Part shown: positions 1-8,929 of the stretch, one piece after another
Layout of the letters: the number at the start of each line of letters is the position of its first letter
How positions within the stretch are numbered: position 1 is the stretch's first letter
DNA from: Roseiflexus sp034432635
Lineage (GTDB): Bacteria; Chloroflexota; Chloroflexia; Chloroflexales; Roseiflexaceae
Assembly: GCA_034432635.1 (NCBI GenBank)
Contig: DAOUBK010000034.1
Coordinates: 133,833-197,832 of the forward strand
Reading direction: 5' to 3'
DNA: 64,000 nucleotides
Position numbers and translations under genes: made by a program
The notes under the pieces: model-generated
The model's input: only the letters and a program-made list of their open reading frames with translations
Told to the model about the DNA's origin: nothing
Databases searched by the model: none

Positions 1-344
1 GCGAGCAGACCGACGATCGCAGCGCCCGCATCTGACTCTCCTCCCACTGCAGTAATTGCAACTACCAGGAACGCGAAGATGCCAACGATCACAATAACCG
101 GGAGCAGATACACGATCTGGATGATCAGTACGAAGAAACCCCGTCCCAGCAGATCACCAAACTCGCCCCACGCCGGCAATGGACGCGGATTGCCGCGCGC
201 CACATTCTGCGCCACGCGATAGGAGTACCCCAGGATAGCGATCGCTCCCAACAACGGTACTAATTGAACGAGACCACCGATCAGCACCTTGGTGATCCAT
301 TGTTCGTCTTCGGTCGCAAAGCTGAACGCCTTGCCGATCTCCAT
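1..344 (-). CDS. DUF4013 family membrane protein (3' end outside window)
   Basis: The reading frame starts at an ATG at 342-344, just after a purine-rich stretch, and runs off the left edge; about 114 residues are visible. The N-terminus (MEIGKAFSFATEDEQWITKV) is followed by a hydrophobic segment and a YRVAQNVARGNPRPLPAWGE stretch, then another long hydrophobic segment. This order (charged N-terminus, short helix, R-x-G-x-x-P-L-P-x-W, long helix) is typical of DUF4013 membrane proteins, whose function is unknown. It lies 16 bp behind another membrane protein that begins similarly (TDPLWWRKVLIGG-like N-terminus), so the two are probably a tandem paralogous pair at the end of the thrS operon. 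Confidence 0.75.
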   Translation of the reverse strand, partial: MEIGKAFSFATEDEQWITKVLIGGLVQLVPLLGAIAILGYSYRVAQNVARGNPRPLPAWGEFGDLLGRGFFVLIIQIVYLLPVIVIVGIFAFLVVAITAVGGESDAGAAIVGLL

Positions 345-360
345 CGTTCGTTCTCCTCTT

Positions 361-1089
361 CTACACCACTTCACTTACACGAGACAGTCCGCGCCGTTCG
401 AGTTCGCGTTCCGCAGCAACATAGATCTGGACTACGATGAGATGCGCATAGAGCAGTGCACTCAACGTCAACCAGATCAGCAGCATTACAATGAGCAACG
501 TACCGGGAATGGTCAAACGACTGGCAGCCAGGAATGTGAGCGCGCCAAGCGCAATCGCCGGAAGGTAGGCAGGCAGCGACACCAGGCGTGCGCGAAGATA
601 GACTGCGCGCGCTCCAGGGCGCAGCGCCTCGCGCATGGTGCGCATGCTCATTGCGTGCTCCGGCGAAGCGTCCTGCACGTAGATCAGACGCCCCACCATC
701 GAAACGCTGCTCATAAAGACGAACGTCAGATAAAGCACGAGAATGGCGCCGAGCACTGCGAACAACTGACTGGCAAACCCGGGCGCGCTGCTCAACACGG
801 CTGAAAATGCAACACAAAAAAAGAGAACGCCTGCGATCATGAGTGGCATCACGTAGAACAGAAAATCGATGATCCAGGCGAACATGCCCATCAACCAGCG
901 TGTTGACCAGTCGAACCAGTGAGGCAGGGGTGTGGCATACCCTTTGCGGGTATTATCGGTATACTCAACAATCCACCCGCCGGCAAATGGCGCACCGACC
1001 AGCGACATCAGGAGCGCACCGCCGATCAGCACCTTGCGCCACCAGAGCGGGTCACTGTGAATGGTTCGGATGGCAGTGCGAAGATCCAT
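361..1089 (-). CDS. DUF4013-like polytopic membrane protein
   Basis: This 242-residue protein has a short cytoplasmic N-terminus (DPLWWRKVLIGGALL) followed by about five hydrophobic segments, near residues 20-42, 68-98, 106-128, 172-190 and 196-224. The N-terminal W-W-R-K-V-L-I-G-G and the PLPHWFDW stretch near residue 55 resemble the neighbouring DUF4013 protein (EQWITKVLIGG, PLPAWGEF), so it is probably a paralogue. No catalytic motif is visible and no function can be given. It sits 39 bp downstream of cinA and 16 bp upstream of the next membrane protein, all reading leftward, consistent with the tail of one operon. Confidence 0.65.
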   Translation of the reverse strand: MDLRTAIRTIHSDPLWWRKVLIGGALLMSLVGAPFAGGWIVEYTDNTRKGYATPLPHWFDWSTRWLMGMFAWIIDFLFYVMPLMIAGVLFFCVAFSAVLSSAPGFASQLFAVLGAILVLYLTFVFMSSVSMVGRLIYVQDASPEHAMSMRTMREALRPGARAVYLRARLVSLPAYLPAIALGALTFLAASRLTIPGTLLIVMLLIWLTLSALLYAHLIVVQIYVAAERELERRGLSRVSEVV

Positions 1090-1128
1090 GCAGTTTCGCG
1101 AAAGGAAGTAAAGGCAACCGCTAGTTCC

Positions 1129-2304
1129 CTACACACGCGACAGATGCTGGCGCAACGCATCCAGCGCCACGGTACCGGCAAAGTCCCAGACATCGTCACT
1201 GCGCATATCGAAGCGGCGTCGCCATTCATCGACCCCGCCAGCATGCGCGATTGCCACACATACTGTTGCAAAGCCATCAGACGCAATCGAGCCGGATGGT
1301 TGCAATGCCAACCCAATGTCGGTGCGCCAGCGATAACGCACATCAACAGCGCCGGTGCGGGCAAGACTCTGCGCTGCATCATCATCAGCCGGAATGTCGG
1401 CTGGATGAATGATGACCCCACGCAAGCCTTCGAGCGCTGCCTTGCTCAATACACGGTAGAGCGGCGCTGTAGCCGAACCTTCGTACAGTGCAAGCGTCTT
1501 CCCATGCTCGCGGAGCATTCGGGCGACGGTCTGATCCAGCCGTTCATCACCAAGCAGATGCGAACCAAGACGCTCACGAATGGCCGCTTCGACCTGCGCG
1601 ATCATGGTTTCTGCGGCTGCGCGACTGCCGGCTTTGGCGCCGATACGCAATTCATATTGGGCACGCTTGGCAGAAATGCCGAGCGTCGGATTCGTCTGCG
1701 CCATTAGGTCGGCAAGCCGCTCGCCGATAACGCTCTCGCCAAGACCGACGGCGTGAAGTGTGCGCACCAGGATGATGCCGGTTTCACCGCGCTCGTCGCG
1801 CAGGTACGGCAGAATGGCGTTCTCCCACAGGTAGCGCATCTCGGAAGGAACGCCGGGTAAGACGATGACGGTACCGCGTGAATCCTCGACAATAAAGGCG
1901 GGGGCAGTGCCGCGCGGATTGTCGACAATCCGTGCCCCTTCGGGAACATACGCCTGCCGACGGTTGCTCTCCGGCATAGACCGACCGAAGGCACGGAAAC
2001 GCGCTTCGATCTGTTCGAGCAGATGCTGGTGGAAAATCAGCGGTCGTTGCAGGGCGCGCGCCACCGCCTCACGGGTCACATCATCGACTGTTGGACCAAG
2101 CCCGCCAGTACAGATGACCAGATCAGCGCGACTGAGCGCTTCGTCAATAGCTGCAGCGATGCGCATTTCATTGTCGCCGACGACCGACTTGCGAAACAGG
2201 TCGATGCCAATCGACGCCAGTTGTCGTGCCAGATAGGCGCTGTTGGTATCGACCGTCTCACCGAGCAGCAACTCCGAACCGATCGCCAGGATCTCAGCGT
2301 TCAT
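1129..2304 (-). CDS. cinA: CinA family protein (competence/damage-inducible protein A)
   Basis: The 391-residue protein begins with a clear MoaB/Mog-like domain (residues 1 to about 170): MNAEILAIGSELLLGETVDTN, then TGGLGPTVDDVTREAVA near residue 66, the nucleotide/molybdopterin-type binding loop of CinA. In two-domain CinA proteins the C-terminal domain is a nicotinamide-nucleotide amidase whose active-site segment reads roughly ATAESCTGG. Here the corresponding stretch, near residue 265, reads ALYEGSATAPLY, so the usual active-site segment is not recognisable; amidase activity is doubtful and the protein may only keep the N-terminal (ADP-ribose pyrophosphatase-type) role. The ATG overlaps the stop of the preceding small gene by 4 bp (ATGA), so the two are translationally coupled. 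Confidence 0.9.
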   Translation of the reverse strand: MNAEILAIGSELLLGETVDTNSAYLARQLASIGIDLFRKSVVGDNEMRIAAAIDEALSRADLVICTGGLGPTVDDVTREAVARALQRPLIFHQHLLEQIEARFRAFGRSMPESNRRQAYVPEGARIVDNPRGTAPAFIVEDSRGTVIVLPGVPSEMRYLWENAILPYLRDERGETGIILVRTLHAVGLGESVIGERLADLMAQTNPTLGISAKRAQYELRIGAKAGSRAAAETMIAQVEAAIRERLGSHLLGDERLDQTVARMLREHGKTLALYEGSATAPLYRVLSKAALEGLRGVIIHPADIPADDDAAQSLARTGAVDVRYRWRTDIGLALQPSGSIASDGFATVCVAIAHAGGVDEWRRRFDMRSDDVWDFAGTVALDALRQHLSRV

Positions 2305-2546
2305 ACGACGCTCCCCAGCAGATTGGACTGAGCCGGTTCGGCGTGCGCAGCACCTGAGGCCCGTCGCCGACGTACATCAGCCCACATGTCCTGTTCGCAG
2401 GCTTCCATCGCCTGGCGACCGGCAGCGATTGCGCCGCGCACCCGTGCAGCCAGAGCCTCGACTCCGCCAAAGCGCGACGTTCCAATTGCGACAGCAACCG
2501 CACCAATGGCCACACCGACAGCAAAGCCGATCACAAACCGCTTCAT
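2301..2546 (-). CDS. Small membrane-anchored hypothetical protein
   Basis: This 81-residue protein starts at MKRFVIGFAVGVAIG; a longer in-frame opening exists but begins inside thrS. The first 22 residues form one glycine/alanine-rich membrane helix, and the remainder is a charged amphipathic tail (GVEALAARVRGAIAAGRQAMEAC), recalling YtxH-type small envelope proteins, although no family can be assigned firmly. It is 16 bp downstream of thrS and overlaps cinA by 4 bp, so it is embedded in the operon. Function unknown. Confidence 0.6.
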   Translation of the reverse strand: MKRFVIGFAVGVAIGAVAVAIGTSRFGGVEALAARVRGAIAAGRQAMEACEQDMWADVRRRRASGAAHAEPAQSNLLGSVV

Positions 2547-2562
2547 CGATGATCCCCCGTTG

Positions 2563-4377
2563 CTATGCCTTTGCCTCGATTTCAGCCCGGGCACGTTCAA
2601 TGAACGCCGCAACCGGCATTGCGCCAAGGTCCTCGCCGGATCGGGTTCGTACTGCAACGGCGCCAGCGCGCTGTTCTCTGTCGCCGATTATAAGCATATA
2701 CGGTATCTTCTGCAACTGCGCCTGTCGGATCTTGGCTTGCATGCGATCCTTGCTCAGATCGACCTCGACCCGTAACTGAGCCGCGGTCAACTGACGGCCG
2801 ACCTCAGCAGCATACGCGCTGTGTCGCTCGTCGGAGATGGGGATGACAATCGCCTGAACCGGCGCGAGCCAGAGTGGGAAAGCGCCGGCGTAATGCTCTA
2901 TCAGAACCCCCAGAAAACGCTCAGTCGACCCGGTTACGGCGCGGTGCAGCACCACCGGTGTGCGCGGTTGCCCATCCTCGGCGATATACTCAAGTCCCAA
3001 ACGGCGCGGTTGAATAAAGTCCACCTGAATGGTCGACAGTTGCCACTCGCGGCCCAGCACATCGCGCGCCAGAAAATCGGCTTTCGGACCGTAGATCGCC
3101 GCTTCGCCAGGCGCTTCCTCATACTCAACATTGTAATGGTCGAGCGCCGTGCGCAGCGCATGCTCCGCCAGGTCCCAGGCATCGTCGTCGGTGATATACT
3201 TGCCGCCTGCGCCGCGCAACGAAAGGCGCACCCGATAATCGGTGAAACGATACGTCTCGAGCACTTCACGGATGAGACGCAGCGCCAGTCCGAATTCCTC
3301 TTCGATCTGATCAGGTCGGCAAAAAATGTGACAGTCATCCTGTGTCAGCGCCCGCACCCGCGTCAAACCGGTGAGCGTTCCGCGATCCTCATAGCGGTAG
3401 AGTGTCGCAAATTCTGCGAAACGGAGCGGCAGATCACGGTACGAATGGATCCCCATCTCTTTGTAGAGAGTCATATGACTGGGGCAGTTCATCGGTTTGA
3501 GCCGATAGATATGCTCCTCATCCTCGACCATCGGCGGGAACATGTTTTCGCGGTATGCGTCGTAGTGACCGGATTTCTTGTAGAGCGTCTCCCTGACGAT
3601 ATGCCCGGTCCAGACATGCTGATACCCGTAGCGCGTCTGCACCTCGCGCACGTATGCCTCCATGAGGTAGCGCAACATTTCACCCTTGGGCGTGAAGAGC
3701 GGCAGACCGGGTCCGATATCATCGGAGAAGTAGAACAGTCCCAACTCTTTCCCGATTCGACGGTGATCACGCCGTTTTGCCTCTTCAAGGCGGTGCAGGT
3801 AGGCATCGAGTTCTTCTTTGCTGTTCCAGGCAGTACCGTAGATTCGTTGCAGCATGGGCCGGTTCGAGTCGCCACGCCAGTAGGCACCGGCTACGCTCAT
3901 CAGTTTGAAGGCATCTGGCGGTATCTGCCCGGTATGTTCAAGGTGCGGACCCCGGCAGAGATCCTCGAATGTGTCGTGCTTATACGTCGAAATAACTGTG
4001 CCTGACCCGCTCTGTTCGCCATACTCATCCTGACCGTGCAGCAATCCTTCGATCAACTCCAGTTTGTACGGTTGATCACGGAAGAGTGATCGTGCTTCAT
4101 CAGGATCGACAATCCGGTAGACAAATGGATGTCTGCCGGCGATAATGCGGCGCATCCGCTGCTCGATCTCCTCCAGATCATCGGGTGTCAGCGGGCGCGG
4201 CAGATCGAAATCGTAGTAGAACCCATCCTCGATGGGCGGACCAATGGCGATTTTGCCTTCGGGAAAGATTTCGAGCACGGCCTGTGCCATCACGTGTGCA
4301 GCAGAGTGGCGCAATCGGTAGTATGGATCTGTTTCTGGTTTGACTGGCATACGCAAAACCTCGTTATCGTCGTGCAT
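2563..4377 (-). CDS. thrS: Threonyl-tRNA synthetase
   Basis: The 604-residue protein is a class II aminoacyl-tRNA synthetase charging tRNA-Thr. It opens directly with the second editing-type domain (YYRLRHSAAHVMAQAV, HxxxH zinc/editing motif) and lacks the N-terminal TGS domain of longer bacterial ThrRS, so it is a short form. The catalytic core carries the zinc-site Cys in LKPMNCPSHM, class II motif 2 (RFAEFATLYRYEDRG) and motif 3 (GSTERFLGVLIEHYAG). The C-terminal anticodon-binding domain spans about residues 500-600 (PVQAIVIPISDERH). An internal ATG (residue 10, MPVKPETDPYY) is an alternative start. It lies second behind a T-box leader with an ACC specifier, which fits threonine-responsive control; the first gene overlaps it by 14 bp. 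Confidence 0.97.
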   Translation of the reverse strand: MHDDNEVLRMPVKPETDPYYRLRHSAAHVMAQAVLEIFPEGKIAIGPPIEDGFYYDFDLPRPLTPDDLEEIEQRMRRIIAGRHPFVYRIVDPDEARSLFRDQPYKLELIEGLLHGQDEYGEQSGSGTVISTYKHDTFEDLCRGPHLEHTGQIPPDAFKLMSVAGAYWRGDSNRPMLQRIYGTAWNSKEELDAYLHRLEEAKRRDHRRIGKELGLFYFSDDIGPGLPLFTPKGEMLRYLMEAYVREVQTRYGYQHVWTGHIVRETLYKKSGHYDAYRENMFPPMVEDEEHIYRLKPMNCPSHMTLYKEMGIHSYRDLPLRFAEFATLYRYEDRGTLTGLTRVRALTQDDCHIFCRPDQIEEEFGLALRLIREVLETYRFTDYRVRLSLRGAGGKYITDDDAWDLAEHALRTALDHYNVEYEEAPGEAAIYGPKADFLARDVLGREWQLSTIQVDFIQPRRLGLEYIAEDGQPRTPVVLHRAVTGSTERFLGVLIEHYAGAFPLWLAPVQAIVIPISDERHSAYAAEVGRQLTAAQLRVEVDLSKDRMQAKIRQAQLQKIPYMLIIGDREQRAGAVAVRTRSGEDLGAMPVAAFIERARAEIEAKA

Positions 4378-4957
4378 CGATTAACGTGACAACCAATGTA
4401 CCGGGGATAATCCGCAAATCGGTAATTCGACGCCCCTGAGCTTCAATCTGGTCGTTCAACTGCTGCTCAAGGGGCGCCAGCAGTGCGTCGAGGGCGACGA
4501 GACGACCAAGCGGACCGTCGAGACGTGGATTGAGCACGATGAGTCGACCATTCTGGATAGCCAGCCCCATACGCGCTGTGCCGTCGAGACCGAAGGCGCG
4601 GACATCAACTTCCACGCCATCGGCGACAAAACGGAGGTTTGCCTGTTCAATCGGCGCAAGCAGATCGATATGCGCCTGGAGATAGGTATTTGCCTCTTGT
4701 TCGGTAATCCGCACCTCGCCGGCAGGGAACGCAGCGACCAGCGTTGGCAGAACGCCGGTTTCTGCCGCAGAAGTGCCGGTGTCGAGTTGGAGCGCGGTTT
4801 GTTCGCCGATCATGCGGCTGAGGGACGGACGTAACCAGAACAGGTATATCGCCGCAAACGCCACCAGCAACCAGATGAGCACCACACTCCATCCCAGGCA
4901 GCAAAGGCCGCGCCGCGGGCGCGCTTGAAATCGTGTCGAGCGAGAGCGCATTGTCAT
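4364..4957 (-). CDS. Membrane-anchored hypothetical protein, first gene of the thrS T-box operon
   Basis: A 197-residue protein is read from the ATG at 4955-4957, directly after the T-box terminator; a second ATG two codons later is also possible. An Arg-rich N-terminus is followed by one transmembrane helix (WSVVLIWLLVAFAAIYLFWL, about residues 23-42) and an extracytoplasmic domain of about 150 residues. That domain (EVRITEQEANTYLQAH..., GRLIVLNPRLDGPLG) resembles the lipid-binding-like DUF2993/LmeA style of exported proteins found in Chloroflexi; this family guess is tentative. Its 3' end overlaps thrS by 14 bp, so both are controlled by the same leader. Why a surface protein should respond to uncharged tRNA-Thr is not evident. 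Confidence 0.6.
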   Translation of the reverse strand: MTMRSRSTRFQARPRRGLCCLGWSVVLIWLLVAFAAIYLFWLRPSLSRMIGEQTALQLDTGTSAAETGVLPTLVAAFPAGEVRITEQEANTYLQAHIDLLAPIEQANLRFVADGVEVDVRAFGLDGTARMGLAIQNGRLIVLNPRLDGPLGRLVALDALLAPLEQQLNDQIEAQGRRITDLRIIPGTLVVTLIDARR

Positions 4958-4965
4958 TCTCGAAT

Positions 4966-5240
4966 AAAAAAACCCCTCATCCCCTGATTGATGGGACGAA
5001 GGGTCGCTTCGTGGTTCCACCCATGTTCAGAACAACGTTGCAATGCTGCGTTCCTGCATACTGCAACGTGTTCCCTCGTGATCGCTGTATCGGGCGAACC
5101 CGCGCTTCCATACTTGTCGTGGACGTTCAGGAAACGGCTCAGAGGGGGTTTTCGCTGCGCCTCTCGCCGGATGCACTCACAGTCATCGGCGCACCCTCCC
5201 TGAAGGCGGTCTCGCAGCTACTCGTCCTCGTCAACGCAAC
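4966..5240 (-). promoter_or_regulatory. T-box leader (tRNA-Thr sensing)
   Basis: Read on the minus strand, this leader contains the hallmark antiterminator bulge GGGTGGAACCACG (around 5010-5023) followed by a terminator hairpin in which CCCTTCGTCCC pairs with GGGATGAGGGG, then seven U residues (4966-4972). Upstream lies Stem I: an AGTAG loop-E element, the helix GCTGCG/CGCAGC, and on the 3' side GAAA followed by ACC (5147-5149), which sits where the specifier codon belongs and encodes threonine. A distal GACTGTGAG segment matches the Stem I apical region. Known T-boxes bind uncharged tRNA and then form the antiterminator; here that would switch on the small membrane gene and thrS. Confidence 0.9.
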
Positions 5241-5275
5241 TAGATAATCTGTCGATGTACCTCATATGCCACGCC

Positions 5276-5304
5276 ATGGTACACGAGCAGGGGGTGCATG
5301 TCAA
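5276..5304 (-). promoter_or_regulatory. Promoter of the T-box/thrS operon
   Basis: On the minus strand a perfect -35 TTGACA (5299-5304) is followed after 17 bp by TACCAT (5276-5281). Transcription would start about 30 bp before the base of T-box Stem I. Confidence 0.7.
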
Positions 5305-5327
5305 GGACGTTCGTACAGGTGTGCATT

Positions 5328-7610
5328 CTATGGGCGTCGAATGGCATCAATCAACGTCTGGGTCGCCGGCGGAGATGGAGGGGTTATCAGGCTGACAATG
5401 ATGATCGTGACTAGTGCGGCGACCATGCCAAAGATACCGGTTGCAGGACCAGAAATACCAAAAAAGTTCGCGGATGGACTCAACAGGTTGATGACGATTG
5501 CACCGGCGACGACAAGCAGACCGGTGAGCATGCCGGCAATCGCACCCTGACGATTGGCACGTCGCCAGAAGATGCCGAGCGTCAGCGCCGGGAACAGCGT
5601 TGCCGCTGCGATGGAAAATGCCCACGCAACCAGTTCGACAATAATGCCTAGCTGGCGGAGCGCCGTAAGCGCAGCCAGCACTGCCGTCAGGAAGAGCGCG
5701 ACACGACCGATCACCAGTAATGTGCGCGCCGGCGCGTGCCGATTCAGCGACTGATAGATGTCGAGCGCCACCGACGATGTAATGACGATCAACAACCCAT
5801 CGGCAGTGCTCAGCGCTGCTGCCAGCCCACCAACAATCACCAGCGCAGCAACGGCGCCGGGGAGCCCAACGATTTCAGGTGTCGAGACGACGACCAGGTC
5901 GGGGCTGATTTTCAACTCGTTGTACTGCAAAATACCGTCAATCGATATGGGGGTGACTGCACGCCCGCTCAACTCATCGATCTGAATGCGCCCATCACCG
6001 TTCGCATCGACAAATTGCAGCGCCCCGCTTTCCAGCAGACTCTTCGCCCATCCCGGTACGGTCGCCGCCGACTGCCCTTCGAGCGTTGTCAGATCGGTAA
6101 TGCTCAACAGGCCCGCATTCCCCCAGTTTACCGCCCACTGCGGCAGTGAACGCACCGACTGACCAACGACGTGCGCAAGGACTTCCCAGCGCGAAAAGGC
6201 GGCATACGCCGGGATCGTCAGATAGACCAGCGCAATAAACAGAAGCGCCCAGCTTACACTACGCCGGGCATGGATCACCGATGGCGTCGTATAGAATCGC
6301 ACCAGGATATGGGGCAGACCGGCAGTGCCGCACATCAGACAAAACGCCAGCGCCAGAAACTGCCAGGCTGACCAGTCGTTGAACGGTTCGGCGTATGATT
6401 GTGGAATATTCTGTACCGATTCAAGATCTGCAATCACATCGAAGGCGGCGCCATACATGATCTGCGGCAGGGCAATTCCCGTATCTCTGAGCGATAGCAG
6501 TGCGGCAGGGATCAGATAGGTCGCCACAATGACGATTGCCTGGATAACCTGCGTCCATGTGACCGCCTTCATTCCCCCCAGGTAGGAGCAAAACAGCACT
6601 GCGCCGAGACCGATTGCGACGCCGAACAGATAATTGACGCCGAGGAAACGACCCATAATCAGACCGATCCCGGACACCTGCGCCGTCAGATAGGTGAACG
6701 AAACAATGACCGTGACGATAGCAGCGACCAGACGAGCCACAGTTGAGGCATAGCGCGCGCCGATGAACTCAGGAATAGTGTGCTGTCCGAACTTACGCAG
6801 ATAGGGCGCCAGCAGCAGTGCCAGCAACACATATCCGCCGGTCCAACCGATGATGTACGCCAGCCCTTCATAGCCCAGCATCCAGAGCGTACCGGCAAGC
6901 GAAATAAAGGTCGCCGCGCTCATCCAATCCGCACTGATCGCCAGACCATTGAACAATGCCGGAATGCGTCGCCCCGCCACATAGTACGCTTCCAGGTCTC
7001 GTGCGCGGCTGCGGATGCCGATTGCAGCATAGACCACAATCGTCAGGATGATCAGTCCCCAGCCAATGATGGTCACCGGCAGGCGAAACATCACATCGAC
7101 AATGACAATCAATACACCGCCGCCAATCACGAGCGCCACCGGTAATACCGTATCGGCGACCGGCGGGGAAGGAGCGACCTGACGCCCCCCCATCTGGCGA
7201 TCACGGCGTGTCATTATTGCGGTGTAAAGGGCAGCCAGGATCAGGAAAAGGATCGGAGCGCCCTGTGCAGTGAGAAAGTAGGACAACGGAAAGCCGGTCA
7301 ATACCCGTATCCGGCTCAATTCAGCCGCAAACAGGGTCGGTAAAAACACGCTCCCGCCCCACACCAGCAGCAAGATGCGGATCAGACGTATATTCGCCGA
7401 CCAGTAGGCAGTCTGTACTGCACGGGGGAGACTCGCAGTTTTCGGGGTTTCGATGATCGTCACCGCTGGCACGGAAGGCTGCTCAGATTGACGGCGCGGC
7501 ATGTACGGCGGCGACGGTGTGCGGGGGCGATCCTCGTCGCGGCGTTCGAGTTGTGGAAACAGCAACGTCAGGAGCAGCAGCGCGATAGAGACCATCGCGA
7601 GCCAGAACAT
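5328..7610 (-). CDS. Sodium:solute symporter fused to a DUF4212 small subunit (ActP-like)
   Basis: The 760-residue protein joins two parts usually encoded by separate genes. Residues about 70-135 (YWSANIRLIRILLLVWG ... TGFPLSYFLTAQGAPILFL) match DUF4212, the symporter small subunit. From about residue 170 a sodium:solute symporter (SSS) domain follows, with about 13 helices and the family-typical YYVAGRRIPALFNGLAISADWMS segment, as in acetate/cation symporters. A polar loop with DANGDGRIQIDEL near residue 520 looks like an inserted EF-hand (D-x-N-x-D-G-x-I-x-x-x-E). An extra N-terminal helix precedes DUF4212. The annotated ATG has no Shine-Dalgarno; a CTG at 7638-7640, 6 nt after AGGAGG, would add MNWTGLLVGV and complete that helix. 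It follows the two-component genes, which may regulate it. Confidence 0.88.
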   Translation of the reverse strand: MFWLAMVSIALLLLTLLFPQLERRDEDRPRTPSPPYMPRRQSEQPSVPAVTIIETPKTASLPRAVQTAYWSANIRLIRILLLVWGGSVFLPTLFAAELSRIRVLTGFPLSYFLTAQGAPILFLILAALYTAIMTRRDRQMGGRQVAPSPPVADTVLPVALVIGGGVLIVIVDVMFRLPVTIIGWGLIILTIVVYAAIGIRSRARDLEAYYVAGRRIPALFNGLAISADWMSAATFISLAGTLWMLGYEGLAYIIGWTGGYVLLALLLAPYLRKFGQHTIPEFIGARYASTVARLVAAIVTVIVSFTYLTAQVSGIGLIMGRFLGVNYLFGVAIGLGAVLFCSYLGGMKAVTWTQVIQAIVIVATYLIPAALLSLRDTGIALPQIMYGAAFDVIADLESVQNIPQSYAEPFNDWSAWQFLALAFCLMCGTAGLPHILVRFYTTPSVIHARRSVSWALLFIALVYLTIPAYAAFSRWEVLAHVVGQSVRSLPQWAVNWGNAGLLSITDLTTLEGQSAATVPGWAKSLLESGALQFVDANGDGRIQIDELSGRAVTPISIDGILQYNELKISPDLVVVSTPEIVGLPGAVAALVIVGGLAAALSTADGLLIVITSSVALDIYQSLNRHAPARTLLVIGRVALFLTAVLAALTALRQLGIIVELVAWAFSIAAATLFPALTLGIFWRRANRQGAIAGMLTGLLVVAGAIVINLLSPSANFFGISGPATGIFGMVAALVTIIIVSLITPPSPPATQTLIDAIRRP

Positions 7611-7726
7611 GACTCCAACCAGCAGACCGGTCCAGTTCAGCGTGCGCCTCCTGCCCTACCAGGTTCGAACAGGTGAACACCTGTATGTTCGGCTTCTCCA
7701 ATACCACAAATGACCCTGCACCCGGT

Positions 7727-8875
7727 TCAGCCATCGGCAACAGCAATCTGAACCGGATGGTAGACGATGGCAGTCGGCAGGGTGACATGAAATGTCGATC
7801 CCTTGCCGGCACCCTCGCTCTCTGCCCAGATCTCACCACCGCTGGCGTACACTAGGTGACGGGCGATGGTCAGTCCGATTCCGGTGCCGCCGCTGTTCCG
7901 TGCGCGTGATTTGTCTACGCGGTAGAAGCGCTCAAAAATGAGCGGTAAGTGTTCGGCTTCGATACCGATGCCGGTATCACGCACCGAAATGCGCGCATAC
8001 TCGCCGAGCAGCGTCAGCGACACCTCCACCAGACCGTCGGCAGGGGTGTAGCGCAGCGCATTTGATAGAAGGTTCACCATCACCTGCATGAGGCGATCAG
8101 GATCGGCATAGATGGTAAGAGACTGGACCGGCAGTTGCAGACGCAACTCTACTTCGCAGGCGTCGAACTGTGGTTGAAAACGCGCGATCAACTCCTGCAA
8201 TAAGGTGCAGAGATCGAACAGGCGCGGCTGGATGCGCAATTCGCCGGCTTCAGCGCGTGACAACAGTCCAAGTTCCTCGGTCAGACGACGCAGCCGCGCC
8301 GCTTCATGCCGGATCAGCGTAAACGTCTGCTCATCCGGCGCAATAACGCCGTCCAGCAATCCTTCCATATACCCTTCGATGGTTGTCAGCGGCGTGCGCA
8401 ACTCGTGCGCCACATCCGCAATCAGCGCCAGGCGGCGCTGTTCCGTGCGATCAAGCGCCTCCGCCAGATGATTAATACTCTGGCTCAACTCAGCCAGTTC
8501 GTCATCGGAATGAATGAACGTTCGCTCGCGGTAGTACCCCTGCGCCAGCCGGCGACTCACGGCGGTCAGGTCCTGCAACGGCTCAACGATCCGTCGGGAA
8601 ACGAACAGACTGACGACGACCGCTGCAGCAAGCGCGCCGAAACTTGCGAGTAACAGCGCCTGTTCGAGAATAGACTGAAACCGGCGCTGAACAGCCGACT
8701 CGGTTGACGCAATCAGCAGATCATCCCCTTCGGACAATAACGCGAGTGTTGCACCTTCCATCATACTGCTGCGCACCAGAATCTGCGCCGCGCCAAGCAG
8801 CACGACAACCGCAATCACAATGATGATTGCATGGGACACGAACAATTTCCAGCGAAGTTGATGAAACCAGGACAT
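7727..8875 (-). CDS. HAMP-domain sensor histidine kinase
   Basis: Read from the ATG at 8873-8875 (a TTG nine codons upstream is possible), this 382-residue protein has two transmembrane helices (about residues 11-35 and 72-93) around a short periplasmic loop, a HAMP linker (about 93-145), a HisKA dimerization domain with the phosphorylated His157 in VAHELRTPL, and an ATPase domain with N box VMVNLLSNALRYTP, G1 DTGIGI and G2 GTGIGL. It would autophosphorylate and pass phosphate to the OmpR-type regulator encoded 54 bp upstream. The sensed signal is unknown; the very small extracytoplasmic loop argues for membrane or intracellular sensing. The adjacent symporter gene suggests solute availability, which is inference. 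Confidence 0.92.
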   Translation of the reverse strand: MSWFHQLRWKLFVSHAIIIVIAVVVLLGAAQILVRSSMMEGATLALLSEGDDLLIASTESAVQRRFQSILEQALLLASFGALAAAVVVSLFVSRRIVEPLQDLTAVSRRLAQGYYRERTFIHSDDELAELSQSINHLAEALDRTEQRRLALIADVAHELRTPLTTIEGYMEGLLDGVIAPDEQTFTLIRHEAARLRRLTEELGLLSRAEAGELRIQPRLFDLCTLLQELIARFQPQFDACEVELRLQLPVQSLTIYADPDRLMQVMVNLLSNALRYTPADGLVEVSLTLLGEYARISVRDTGIGIEAEHLPLIFERFYRVDKSRARNSGGTGIGLTIARHLVYASGGEIWAESEGAGKGSTFHVTLPTAIVYHPVQIAVADG

Positions 8876-8929
8876 ACGCGATCCACGCACAACGTGCAGC
8901 AATGCCGTACCGACTGTCGAACAGTACGA

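Noticed and set aside
7661..7690. GGTTCGAAC, resembling a tRNA T-arm
   Set aside because: No acceptor, D or anticodon stems can be formed around it; the sequence instead makes a small CAGGTG/CACCTG palindrome upstream of the symporter gene.
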